The position numbers were made by a program, and so were the translations under genes. This document shows, one piece after another, positions 16,573 to 25,217 of a stretch of DNA of 64,000 nucleotides. Every line of letters begins with the position of its first letter. The stretch's first letter is position 1. The notes under the pieces were generated by a model. That model ran no database searches. It was given only the letters and a program-made list of their open reading frames with translations, and was not told where the DNA came from. The stretch is from JBHGAV01 sp041946685 (lineage in GTDB: Bacteria; Acidobacteriota; Terriglobia; Bryobacterales; Bryobacteraceae). The DNA lies in contig JBHGAV010000008.1 of the NCBI GenBank assembly GCA_041946685.1, positions 32,092 to 96,091 of the forward strand, given 5' to 3'.

Positions 16573-17744
16573 CTGGAGCGTTTCGTTTGCCTCGTCTCAC
16601 CTTCTGGCGCACGGTGCTGGTGCTGCTCATGCTGGCAGCCCTCTACGCCGCTTACCTCCGCTTCTTCGTGGGCCTGGGCGCCTCGACGAATCTGACCGAC
16701 CAGTTTCCGTGGGGGCTCTGGATCGGCTTCGACGTGCTGTGCGGCGTGGGTCTGGCGGCGGGGGGCTTCACGCTGGCCGCGACGGTTCACATCTTCAACC
16801 TGAAGCGTTACGAGCCGATAGTCCGTCCCGCCATTCTGACCGCATTCCTGGGCTACGTACTGGTGGTTGTGGCGCTCATGTTCGATCTCGGCCGGCCCTA
16901 CCGCATTTGGCATCCGCTGGTGATGTGGAATCCCCACTCGGTGATGTTCGAGGTGGGCTGGTGCGTGACCCTTTACACCACCGTGCTTTCGCTGGAGTTC
17001 GCCCCGGCCGTGCTCGAGCGGCTGCGGTGGAGGCGGCCCTTGAAGCTGCTGCGCGCGATCATGATCCCCCTGGTGATCGTGGGAGTGCTCCTGTCGACCC
17101 TGCACCAATCCTCTCTTGGGAGCCTGTTTCTCATCGTGCCCACCAAGCTGCATGCCCTTTGGTACACACCGCTTCTGCCGGTATTTTTCTTCTTCTCGGC
17201 CCTGATGGTCGGACTGGCCATGACCATTTTCGAATCGTGGCACTCCAGCAAGGCTTTCGGGCGGCAGTTGGAAATGCCACTGCTCCGGAACCTGGCCCGT
17301 GTGCTCGCCGTCCTGATCGCGGCCTACCTGGCCATGCGTTTCCTGGACCTGGCGCGCCGAGGGGCGTTGGGCCTGCTTCTTGGACCTGGGAGCGAACGCT
17401 ACTTCTTTGGGCTGGAGATCTTTCTGCTTGCCCTTCCCATGCTGCTCCTGTTCCGGGAGCGGATTCGCGCCAACCCCCGGGCGCTATACGCCTGCGCGGT
17501 CTTGACCATCTTCGGCTTCGTCACCAACCGGCTGAACGTCAGCGTAACCGGCCTGGAAGCAGGCTCCGGCACAAGCTATGTTCCCAAGTGGACCGAAGCC
17601 GTCATCACGCTGGCCATTGTGGCGGCGGGCTTTGCGGTGTTCTACCTGGCCGTGAAGTATCTGCCCATTTTCGAGGAGGCCGAAGCCAAGCTCGAACCGG
17701 CCGTAAGTCCGCTGGAGGAGCCGGCATCCGCGGCCGGCGGCTAG
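16569..17744 (+). CDS. NrfD/HybB/PsrC-type integral membrane quinone-interacting subunit
   Basis: This 391-residue protein has about nine or ten hydrophobic helices, with the N-terminal LTDQFPWGLWIGFDVLCGVG region typical of the NrfD/HybB family and a conserved ETGT-like loop replaced by EAGSGTSY near the C-terminus. Members bind quinone in the membrane and exchange electrons with the partner Fe-S subunit. The GTG start overlaps the Fe-S gene stop. The sensor kinase follows 4 bases after its stop, so the module and its regulators form one transcription unit. Confidence 0.9.
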   Translation: MTGAFRLPRLTFWRTVLVLLMLAALYAAYLRFFVGLGASTNLTDQFPWGLWIGFDVLCGVGLAAGGFTLAATVHIFNLKRYEPIVRPAILTAFLGYVLVVVALMFDLGRPYRIWHPLVMWNPHSVMFEVGWCVTLYTTVLSLEFAPAVLERLRWRRPLKLLRAIMIPLVIVGVLLSTLHQSSLGSLFLIVPTKLHALWYTPLLPVFFFFSALMVGLAMTIFESWHSSKAFGRQLEMPLLRNLARVLAVLIAAYLAMRFLDLARRGALGLLLGPGSERYFFGLEIFLLALPMLLLFRERIRANPRALYACAVLTIFGFVTNRLNVSVTGLEAGSGTSYVPKWTEAVITLAIVAAGFAVFYLAVKYLPIFEEAEAKLEPAVSPLEEPASAAGG

Positions 17745-17748
17745 AGGC

Positions 17749-19407
17749 ATGCCTTCCTCGGGAGTGGCCGGTGGACGCTATCACGTGAGACTGACTTTCA
17801 AGCTCGGCGCCGCGGTGGTGGCGAGCTTCGTGACCTTCGTCGCCCTGGTTGGATACCTGAGTCTGCGCGAGCACAGGCTGCACTCCGAGCAGCTCGTTCT
17901 CACCAGCGCGGACCGTCTGACCGATCTGATCCAGCGCAGCACCCAGTTCCAGATGCTGCACAACGACCGCGAGGCCCTCTATCAGATGATCAACGACGTG
18001 GGCAGCGAGCCCGGTCTGCGGCGGGTGCGGATCTTCAATAAGGAGGGCCGGATCAGTTTTTCGACCGAGCACGCTGAGGTGGGCAAGACGGTCGACAAGC
18101 AGGCGGAGCAGTGTTACGCCTGTCATTCGCAATCCGAGCCTCTCAGCCGCCTGGACCGGCCCGATCGCGCGCGCATCTTCCGGGACAGCGGCGGCCAGCG
18201 AATCCTCGGCATCATTCGCCCCATTGGGAATCAGCCTTCCTGCTCGGAGGCCGCCTGCCACGCGCACCCGTCGACACAGAAGGTCCTGGGCGTCATCGAC
18301 GCCAATCTTTCCCTGGCGAGCGTAGATGAGCAACTGGCCGACTTCCGGAGGCGACTGCTCCTGTTCACCGGTCTGGCGCTGTTGCTCGGGTCGCTGGTCA
18401 GCGTCGGCTTTGTCCTCCTGGTGGTACACAGACCGGTGGCGGAACTGAAGGCGGGGACGAAACGCCTCGCCGGCGGAGACCTGAGCCACCGCCTTGCGGT
18501 GCGAAGCCAGGACGAACTGGGAGAGCTGGCGGAATCGTTCAACAAGATGACGGAGGACCTGGCGCGCGCCCGCGACGAGATCACGTCCTGGGCGCGCACG
18601 CTCGAGGACCGAGTGGAGAAGAAGAGCCAGGAGCTCGAGCAGGCGTATTCGGGCCTGGTCGCCAGCGAGAAGATGGCCTCCTTGGGAAAGCTGGCAGCCA
18701 CGGTCGCCCACGAAATCAACAACCCCCTGTTTGGCATCCTCACCTACTCCCGCCTGGTCTTGAAGGACCTGGAAAGAGACGGGCTGAGCGCGGCGCAAAA
18801 GGCGTCCGCCATCGAACAGCTCCGCACCATCGAGCGGGAGAGCAAACGCTGCGGCGAGATCGTGCGCAACCTGTTGGCCTTCGCACGGCGCCAGCCGCCC
18901 CGCAAGCAGGCGCAGGACCTCGCTGCCCTCATCCGCCGCGCTCTGGCTCTGGTACGGCACCGTTTGGAGCTTCAGGGAGTGGAACTGGTTGAGGAGTTCG
19001 CTCCCGACGTGCCTTGCGGGCTCTTCGACGCCGATCAGGTGCAGCAGGTACTGCTGGTGCTGCTGATCAACGCGGCGGAGGCAATGCCCAACGGCGGACG
19101 GCTGAAGGTCAGCACGGAGTGGGATGCGGCGACATCGAGAGTGCATGTCCGCGTGCTCGACAACGGCGTGGGGATCGCCCCGGATGTTCTCCCCCATATC
19201 TTCGAGCCCTTCTTCACGACCAAAGAGGACCAGCACCAGACGGGGCTGGGGTTGGCGGTGGCGCGCAACATCGTGGAGCAGCACGGCGGCACTCTGACCG
19301 CCCGTTCCGCGCCGTCGGAAGGCACCGAGTTCACCCTGACCCTAACCATTGAGGTTCCTGCCGGCGACGGCGGGCCGATTGCGGAGACTGTGAATGGACG
19401 CACCTGA
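17749..19407 (+). CDS. Sensor histidine kinase with two haem-binding motifs in the periplasmic domain
   Basis: This 552-residue protein has two membrane helices (about 20-40 and 197-225) around an extracytoplasmic domain that carries CYACH (Cys122) and CSEAACH (Cys165; a C-x4-C-H variant). Both are c-type haem attachment patterns, so haem-based redox or gas sensing is likely. HAMP (about 226-280), a coiled coil, a HisKA box with His321 in VAHEINNPLFG, and an ATPase domain with DNGVGI and GLGLAVA boxes follow. It overlaps the response regulator gene by 14 bases and almost certainly phosphorylates that protein. Location after the Fe-S/NrfD genes suggests it monitors the redox state of the conduit or its acceptor. 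Confidence 0.92.
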   Translation: MPSSGVAGGRYHVRLTFKLGAAVVASFVTFVALVGYLSLREHRLHSEQLVLTSADRLTDLIQRSTQFQMLHNDREALYQMINDVGSEPGLRRVRIFNKEGRISFSTEHAEVGKTVDKQAEQCYACHSQSEPLSRLDRPDRARIFRDSGGQRILGIIRPIGNQPSCSEAACHAHPSTQKVLGVIDANLSLASVDEQLADFRRRLLLFTGLALLLGSLVSVGFVLLVVHRPVAELKAGTKRLAGGDLSHRLAVRSQDELGELAESFNKMTEDLARARDEITSWARTLEDRVEKKSQELEQAYSGLVASEKMASLGKLAATVAHEINNPLFGILTYSRLVLKDLERDGLSAAQKASAIEQLRTIERESKRCGEIVRNLLAFARRQPPRKQAQDLAALIRRALALVRHRLELQGVELVEEFAPDVPCGLFDADQVQQVLLVLLINAAEAMPNGGRLKVSTEWDAATSRVHVRVLDNGVGIAPDVLPHIFEPFFTTKEDQHQTGLGLAVARNIVEQHGGTLTARSAPSEGTEFTLTLTIEVPAGDGGPIAETVNGRT

Positions 19408-20752
19408 CTTGCACAACAGCGGGCCCAAGGGCCGGATTCTCATCGTGGATGATGAGCATGTCGTGCGCGACTCGCTCGCCAAGTGGTTCGACAGCGAAGG
19501 ATACGAGACCGGCTCCGCCTCCGGCGGCCGCGAGGCGCTTCTGGCGGTGCAGCAGAAGCAGTACGACCTCGCGCTTCTCGACATCAAGATGCCGGGCATG
19601 GACGGCATGGAGCTGCAAAAGAAGCTCCGCGACGCCGATCCGGACCTGACCGTGATCATCATGACCGGCTATGCTTCGGTGGAGACCGCGGTCCAGGCCC
19701 TGAAAGCCGGGGCCTACGATTACATCACCAAGCCGATCGATCCCGACGAACTGGTGCACCTGGTCTCCAACGCCCTCGGGCACAAACGGTACCGGCGCGA
19801 ACTGGAGCGCCTGCGCGAGAACATTCAGGAGATCTACCCCGAGTCCAGGCTCGTCGGCAACAGCGCGGGGATGCGCCGTGTCTTGGAACTGGTCGAGATG
19901 GTGGCGCCCACCGACACCACGGTGCTCATCTTCGGGGAGAGCGGCACCGGCAAGGAACTGGTGGCGCGGGCCATCCACGCGGCAAGCCCGCGCCGGCACA
20001 TGCCCATGGTGGTCATTCACTGCGGGGCGCTGACCGAGACCTTGCTGGAGAGCGAGTTGTTCGGCCACGAGCGCGGCGCCTTCACCGGCGCGCAGTACCG
20101 CAAGAAGGGGAAGTTCGAAGTGGCCGACGGCGGCACGGTCTTCCTGGACGAGATCAGCGACATCAGCCTGAAGACCCAGACCGACCTGCTCCGCGTCTTG
20201 CAGGAGAAAGAGATCGTCCGCGTGGGAGGCACGCAGTCGATCCGGGTCGATTTCCGTTGCATCGCCGCCACCAATAAGAACCTGGAAGACCTGGTGAAGG
20301 CCGGCACCTTCCGGCCTGATCTTTACTACCGCCTGAAGGTGTTCGCGATCGATCTTCCCCCGTTGCGCGAGCGGCGGGAGGACATTCCCCTCCTCGCCGA
20401 TCACTTCGCCAGAAAGTACGCCGCGGCCATGAACCGGCCCGTGCCCAAGCTCTCGGCGGAGGCGGTGGACCTTCTGCTCGGTTACGACTGGCCCGGTAAC
20501 GTCCGCGAACTGGAGAACGCCGTCGAGCGCGCCTTGGTCATCGGCCGGCAGGCCGAAATACAGCCCGCGGATTTTCCCTTCCAATTGCAGCCCTCCGCCC
20601 AGGCGGCGGGGCATACGCTCGAGGAGGTGGAGCGGGCCCATATCGAGAGGGTGCTGCGGGAGACGGAAGGGAACCTCTCCCGGGCCGCGCGCGTTCTGGA
20701 TATCGACCGCACCACGCTCTACAACAAGCTGCGTCGCTACGGCCTCAAGTGA
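19394..20752 (+). CDS. NtrC-class sigma-54-dependent response regulator
   Basis: This 452-residue protein has a receiver domain (acidic Asp19/Asp20, phospho-acceptor Asp63 in LLDIKMPG). An AAA+ domain follows with Walker A GESGTGKE (181-188) and an intact GAFTGA loop (228-233), which contacts sigma-54. A C-terminal Fis-type helix-turn-helix (about 410-450) completes it. It is the cognate partner of the haem-motif kinase. Candidate -24/-12 promoters in front of the GcvH-like and Fe-S genes are likely targets. Its stop overlaps the start of the archaemetzincin gene as GTGA. Confidence 0.95.
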   Translation: MDAPDLHNSGPKGRILIVDDEHVVRDSLAKWFDSEGYETGSASGGREALLAVQQKQYDLALLDIKMPGMDGMELQKKLRDADPDLTVIIMTGYASVETAVQALKAGAYDYITKPIDPDELVHLVSNALGHKRYRRELERLRENIQEIYPESRLVGNSAGMRRVLELVEMVAPTDTTVLIFGESGTGKELVARAIHAASPRRHMPMVVIHCGALTETLLESELFGHERGAFTGAQYRKKGKFEVADGGTVFLDEISDISLKTQTDLLRVLQEKEIVRVGGTQSIRVDFRCIAATNKNLEDLVKAGTFRPDLYYRLKVFAIDLPPLRERREDIPLLADHFARKYAAAMNRPVPKLSAEAVDLLLGYDWPGNVRELENAVERALVIGRQAEIQPADFPFQLQPSAQAAGHTLEEVERAHIERVLRETEGNLSRAARVLDIDRTTLYNKLRRYGLK

Positions 20753-21303
20753 ACCAGCCGTCTGCCGGGATCAGCGCGATCCGCCTTCAGCCTGTGGGGG
20801 AAGGCCTCCAGATCGAGCTTGCCGACGAGATTGCCGCGGCTCTGGCGCGTGTGTTCCGGGCATCCTGCCACGTCGAAACGGCGGTCATGGATCCGGGGTT
20901 CGCCTACGACAGGCTGCGCATGCAGTATCATTCGACCGCGATTCTGGAGAGGCTCTCGCAGTCGGCCGCCGGGCAAGGAGTCAGGCTGTTGGCCCTGACC
21001 GAGCTGGACCTGTTCGTGCCCGTCCTCACGTTCGTCTTCGGGGAAGCGCAGCTTGGCGGAAGCTGCGCCGCGGTCTCCTTGCACCGGCTTCGGGAAGAGT
21101 TCTACGGCCTTCCCGCCAGGCCGGAGTTGCTCAGGGAACGCGCCATCAAGGAGGCGGTCCACGAGTTGGGGCACACGCTCGGTCTCAGGCACTGCGCGGA
21201 CTGGCGTTGCGTGATGGCCTCGACGCACGCCGTCGAACGGCTGGATCTCAAGTCCGCCGAATTCTGCCCCGCATGCGCGAAGACGGCCGGGCTGGCCCCC
21301 TAG
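20749..21303 (+). CDS. Archaemetzincin-family zinc metalloprotease
   Basis: This 184-residue protein has the extended zinc motif HELGHTLGLRHC, followed by a second Cys four residues later, a Met, and CPAC near the C-terminus. That is the archaemetzincin pattern (catalytic zinc plus a structural zinc held by four cysteines). It has no signal peptide, so it is cytoplasmic. The GTG start overlaps the stop of the NtrC-type regulator, so the two are translationally coupled. It is convergent with the OsmC gene and their stops overlap. The substrate is unknown. Confidence 0.88.
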   Translation: MNQPSAGISAIRLQPVGEGLQIELADEIAAALARVFRASCHVETAVMDPGFAYDRLRMQYHSTAILERLSQSAAGQGVRLLALTELDLFVPVLTFVFGEAQLGGSCAAVSLHRLREEFYGLPARPELLRERAIKEAVHELGHTLGLRHCADWRCVMASTHAVERLDLKSAEFCPACAKTAGLAP

Positions 21304-21755
21304 GAAGAGCCCTTCACCGAAACCGAAATGTCGATGCCGTTCCGGACGCTCTGGGTCACGATGCAGAAATCCTCGAAGATCTCCAGGCAACGCGCGGCTT
21401 TCTCCCGTTCCGCCTCGCTCAGTCGAGGGTCGATCACGACCTCCACCTTGCCGACCCTCAGCCGCTTGTTCTCGTTGCGGACGATCTGCATCTTGACCTC
21501 GGCGTGAATCGGGCCGAGTTCCACCCGGGACCGCCGGGTGCAGAAGAGCAGGCTGGCGCACAGGCAGTTGGCGATGGCGGCGGCCAGCAGCCGCGCCGGG
21601 TTGGGGCCGCGATCCTTGCCCAGAGGAGGAGGTTCGTCCAGGACAAGATCGGTGAGTTCCGGCTTGTCGAACCTGACGCGGAACTCGTAGTCGTGGACCT
21701 GGTCGACCGACAGGGTGAACTCGCTCGCGAACTCGCTCATCGTAAGCCCGCTCAA
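21300..21755 (-). CDS. OsmC-family protein
   Basis: This 151-residue protein has a conserved core with NPARLLAAAIANCLCASL around the first redox cysteine and FCIVTQSVRNGI around the second. This is the OsmC/YhfA family of thiol-dependent peroxide or redox proteins. It lies downstream of the sugar isomerase-like gene on the same strand with a 4-base overlap. An organic-peroxide detoxification role is likely but not certain. Confidence 0.88.
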   Translation of the reverse strand: MSGLTMSEFASEFTLSVDQVHDYEFRVRFDKPELTDLVLDEPPPLGKDRGPNPARLLAAAIANCLCASLLFCTRRSRVELGPIHAEVKMQIVRNENKRLRVGKVEVVIDPRLSEAEREKAARCLEIFEDFCIVTQSVRNGIDISVSVKGSS

Positions 21756-22711
21756 GCCCAGTAGGCCACGCCCGGCTTCTCCTGAATGACGGTCTCGCTC
21801 AGGAACCGGATGGCCTTGGTCAGACCTTCTTCCGCCGACATCAGGCTGTCCTCGTGCTCGATGGACAACACGTAGTCATAGCCGTACATGCGCAGGGTCG
21901 ACACGAACTCGCGCCACCAGTCGGCGCCATGGCCGTAGCCGCAAGTGCGGAAGATCCACGAGCGGTTGCGTTCGTCGGTGTAGCTCTTGGTGTCCAGAAC
22001 GCCGGTCATGGGCAGGTTGCGAGAGTAGATCTGGGCATCCTTGGCGTGAACGTGAAATATGGCGTCGCCCAGGATGCGGATGGCCGCGATCGGATCGATC
22101 CCCTGCCAGAACATGTGGCTGGGGTCGTAGTTACAGCCCACGTTCTTGCCGGCAATCGAACGCAGCTTCAGCATGGTCTCGGGGCTGTAGACCACGAAGC
22201 CGGGATGCATCTCGATGGCGATCTTCACGCCGTGGTCGGCGGCGAACTTGGCGCGCTTGATCCAGTAGGGAGCCACCTTCTTCTCCCACTGCCACGCCAG
22301 CATCTCCGGGAAGTGCGGGGGCCAGGCAGCGGTCACCCAGTTGGGATATTTGGCCTTGTCGCTGTCGCCGGGGCAGCCGGAGAAATCCACTACGACGGGA
22401 ACCCCCAGCTTCTCGGCCAGCAGGATCGTCTTGCGGTTGACTTCCTGATGAGCCTTGGAGATGGCGGGGTTGGGATGGAGGGGATCGCCGTGACAGCTCA
22501 GGGCGCTGACGGTGATGCCGTTGTCGTCCAGCTTCCGCTTGAATTCCTTGAGGGCCTGTCTGCTCTCGAGCAACTCCAGTTTGCAGTGCGGGCCACCGGG
22601 GTAGTTGCCCGTCCCAAGTTCGACCGTGCTTATGCCGAGGCCCTTCAGCTTTTCGATCACCTGGTCGAGCGACAGGTTCGCCAGCAGCGCCGTGAATACA
22701 CCAATCCTCAT
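21752..22711 (-). CDS. Sugar phosphate isomerase/epimerase (xylose isomerase-like TIM barrel)
   Basis: This 319-residue protein starts MRIGVFTALLANLSLDQVIEKLK. It carries EMHPG, YDPSH and HVHAKD motifs, the metal ligands and barrel strands of the AP-endonuclease 2/xylose isomerase-like superfamily (IolE/IolI/YcjR-like). It probably isomerises or epimerises a sugar or sugar acid. It has no signal peptide, and the OsmC gene overlaps its end. Confidence 0.85.
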   Translation of the reverse strand: MRIGVFTALLANLSLDQVIEKLKGLGISTVELGTGNYPGGPHCKLELLESRQALKEFKRKLDDNGITVSALSCHGDPLHPNPAISKAHQEVNRKTILLAEKLGVPVVVDFSGCPGDSDKAKYPNWVTAAWPPHFPEMLAWQWEKKVAPYWIKRAKFAADHGVKIAIEMHPGFVVYSPETMLKLRSIAGKNVGCNYDPSHMFWQGIDPIAAIRILGDAIFHVHAKDAQIYSRNLPMTGVLDTKSYTDERNRSWIFRTCGYGHGADWWREFVSTLRMYGYDYVLSIEHEDSLMSAEEGLTKAIRFLSETVIQEKPGVAYWA

Positions 22712-22793
22712 ATTCGTCCTCCGTTATCCTGGGTCTGATCGGACCGCAAGCGACAAGAATAGCACCCCGGCCGGAGCGGTTCAGCCCCGGTGG

Positions 22794-23174
22794 CTACAGG
22801 GTGCCGGCGTGGCGTTTGAGGATTGTGGGGAGGTTCTGCGAGAAAGCCGACCGGGCCATCACCATGTGGCAGCCCAGCTCATGGGCCTTCTGTTTCAACT
22901 CGCCGTCCACGTGGGAAACATAGGCAAGCAGGCTGGTGCGGCTGAGCTCGGGGTTGGCCTTCACCTTGCCGATCAGCCTCAGCGGCTGAACGCCGCTGCA
23001 GTTCAGGTCGAGGATGATGAGCGCCGGCTTGGACTCGGCTTTCTCGAGGAGTTCCTTCTCCCCCTTCACGAACTCGACCTGAAGGCCGGCGCGCTTGGCG
23101 GCGTCCGATATTTTCACGGTGAACAGAAGGTCCGCGACCAGCGCCAGAATCCGCTTTGGTTCTCGTCTTTGCAT
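22794..23174 (-). CDS. Receiver-like (CheY-fold) single-domain protein
   Basis: About 126 residues from the ATG at 23174 (an upstream in-frame ATG at 23240 would add 22 residues). The pattern KRILALVADLLF...PALIILDLN...GCHMVMARSAF resembles a response-regulator receiver. The paired acidic residues at the end of the first strand are missing, and the usual Lys near the end is replaced by Arg. It is probably a degenerate or phosphorylation-independent receiver. No output domain is present. Confidence 0.65.
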   Translation of the reverse strand: MQRREPKRILALVADLLFTVKISDAAKRAGLQVEFVKGEKELLEKAESKPALIILDLNCSGVQPLRLIGKVKANPELSRTSLLAYVSHVDGELKQKAHELGCHMVMARSAFSQNLPTILKRHAGTL

Positions 23175-23313
23175 AGGAGGCAGCGAATGCACCTCACTCG
23201 TCCAACACGAACAGCTACTTCCGGTTGATTCCAGGTGCAAAGCTGGCAGGAAACTCCATCTTACTAGCTCTCCGCTACTCCGCGCAAGCCGGGTCGGTCG
23301 CTTCCGGGCCCGT

Positions 23314-24327
23314 TCACCTCTCCTGGCGCCGGGTCAGCACCGCCGTTCCGGAGGCGAGTCCAAACTGCGTGCCGAGGCTGGTGGCGACCCACTCCACGCG
23401 CAACGAGTCCCTCGACAGCAGCACCAGCTTGGCCTCACCCTCGGCCCCCCCGGCGCCGGTCCACTTCAGAGTCGCGTTGCCCTCTTCCGCCCTGCCCTGG
23501 AAGCGAAACACGACCTCAGAAGAGATGGGACGGTCGGCCACATCATAGCGGGCGCGGTACCTGCCGCGGAGCGCATCACCTTCCTGAGAAATGACCGTTT
23601 CCACGTAGTCGGCCGGGTACAAGGAGCGCTGGTCGGGCAGGAGCTTGGAACGAACGTAGACCCACGTCCCGCCGAACTTCTGCGAGGCATCGGCAGCAGG
23701 CTGTGGGGGTGCGGCGAAGGCCGGTTCCGCAGCAGGGATGAACTGCGGAAAGGCCGCCGGCTCGATCCCGCCCACCCCGGCGGCAGGCTCGACGGCGGCC
23801 AGCGGCGGTAGTTCGTGGATGGTGGGTCGCGAAGGAGTCTGATCTGCAACGGATGGCCCCGGCGCCGGGCTGCGCTGCGGTCGGGCTGTTCTTGCGGAGG
23901 GCGGAGCAGGGTGGCTCTGGCCGGTGCTGACGACACTGGCGGTGGAAGTCTCCTTCGCCGGCGACCTCGCACGCCCGTCGGATGGCGACGACGCCTGCCA
24001 GTAGAGCAATGCGACGGCGAAGCCGGCCGCCAGCAGCCCGGCGTCCCGGAATGTGAACGGCAGGGTGCGTGGCGCTTCGCCAGCCGCCTTCGTAAGAGAC
24101 AACGCCAGGCTCCTGCCCAGTGCTGCATCGTACTCGCGCCGCCGGGCGGGCTCGACGAGGGCATCATGGATCTCGTTCAGGCGCCTCATCTGGGCCTCAG
24201 CCAGGCGCCTCAGGTCGTCGTCGGTTTGCTGATCCGGGTGGAGAAGCCGGGCAAGGCTGCGGTAGGCCCGATGTATCTCCTCGGCGGAGGCGTCGGGCCG
24301 AAGACCCAGCTCTTCGTAGTAGTTCAT
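23314..24327 (-). CDS. J-domain (DnaJ-like) membrane protein with a C-terminal domain of unknown function
   Basis: This 337-residue protein has a J domain at residues 1-68 with the HPD motif at 30-32, which stimulates Hsp70 ATPase. One membrane helix lies at about 95-110 (AGLLAAGFAVALLYW). A long Pro/Ser/Thr-rich linker follows, then a beta-rich domain from about 230 to the end. The arrangement suggests a membrane-tethered co-chaperone. No DnaK gene is nearby. Confidence 0.83.
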   Translation of the reverse strand: MNYYEELGLRPDASAEEIHRAYRSLARLLHPDQQTDDDLRRLAEAQMRRLNEIHDALVEPARRREYDAALGRSLALSLTKAAGEAPRTLPFTFRDAGLLAAGFAVALLYWQASSPSDGRARSPAKETSTASVVSTGQSHPAPPSARTARPQRSPAPGPSVADQTPSRPTIHELPPLAAVEPAAGVGGIEPAAFPQFIPAAEPAFAAPPQPAADASQKFGGTWVYVRSKLLPDQRSLYPADYVETVISQEGDALRGRYRARYDVADRPISSEVVFRFQGRAEEGNATLKWTGAGGAEGEAKLVLLSRDSLRVEWVATSLGTQFGLASGTAVLTRRQER

Positions 24328-24388
24328 CCCTGACGGGTAGATCGGCGGTCCTCGGGCGGACTACAGACCTGCCGCCAGGGATTCTGGT

Positions 24389-25072
24389 TCAACCCCGTCG
24401 CGGGGGCTGCAATCGGAGCCGGCGCATGCGGCGGGCGGCCCAAAGAGCCAGGATGCCCGCTCCGCCCAGCCAGATCGAATTCGCCTCGGGCGTTGCCGCA
24501 TCGCCAATGGCGTAGGCGAAGTTGTCCAGGCCCACGAAATTCCGATTGCCGGAATCCAGCGTCACCGACTGGACGGGTTGATCGAAGATGAAGCCTATGA
24601 AGTCCGGGGTCGTGTCGGAAGTAGTAACCATGGTGTAGCTGTCCGTCGGTGTGAAGTTGAAGGCGACCGTCCCTCCGGGGTTCTCCGTCAACACCAGCAG
24701 GGCGAGTGCGGTCACATTCGCCGGCAGGTTGGCCGTGAAGGTTTTGGTCCCATAGGTGTTGCCCACAAGGAAATTGCCGGAGAAGGATGACCTGTACGGG
24801 TAGGCCGAACTCTGGCTGTAGAGGACCAATCCGCCTTCGGAGTTCGGAGTGGCGCTGAAATCCACACCGTGTATTTGCAGACCGGTGACGCTGTAGTCGT
24901 CGTAGCCATACTGCCCGGTGACGCTGACATCATCGAAGTCAATCGTGAACACACCCGAAGTCGCGGCAATCCATTCGGACTGGTTGGTGAAGTACTGCAT
25001 CGTTGCGCCTGCCGGAGCGGCCAGGAGCATGAGGGCGATCATGGCGATCAGCATCAACAGGGTAGGTTTCAT
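24389..25072 (-). CDS. PEP-CTERM-type exported protein
   Basis: This 227-residue protein has a signal peptide (MKPTLLMLIAMIALMLLAA), a beta-sandwich body and a C-terminal TPEANS-x-hydrophobic-x-ARRMRRLR tail. That tail is the PEP-CTERM sorting signal (a variant with EAN in place of EP), cleaved by an exosortase. I chose the ATG at 25072 because AGGA lies 5 bases upstream and the signal starts directly; an upstream in-frame ATG would add 27 residues. No exosortase gene is in the window. Confidence 0.8.
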   Translation of the reverse strand: MKPTLLMLIAMIALMLLAAPAGATMQYFTNQSEWIAATSGVFTIDFDDVSVTGQYGYDDYSVTGLQIHGVDFSATPNSEGGLVLYSQSSAYPYRSSFSGNFLVGNTYGTKTFTANLPANVTALALLVLTENPGGTVAFNFTPTDSYTMVTTSDTTPDFIGFIFDQPVQSVTLDSGNRNFVGLDNFAYAIGDAATPEANSIWLGGAGILALWAARRMRRLRLQPPRRG

Positions 25073-25217
25073 TCGTATCCTGCTTGAATGGATGTTTAGA
25101 TAGAGAAGTGCCGCGGAAGTAGTTCTATTCTCAATTGGATACGCTACCACCACCTCAAGACGCAGATGTACTTCTAGCCTGCCCAGGGTGGACTATGACC
25201 CCATCTCCCCGAGGGTT

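Noticed and set aside
17605..19284. 559-codon open frame on the minus strand
   Set aside because: It is antisense to the haem-motif sensor kinase, whose HAMP, HisKA and ATPase motifs are clear. The antisense product has the composition of a GC-rich shadow and no recognisable domain.
19331..20641. 436-codon open frame on the minus strand
   Set aside because: It is antisense to the NtrC-type regulator and has no recognisable domain.
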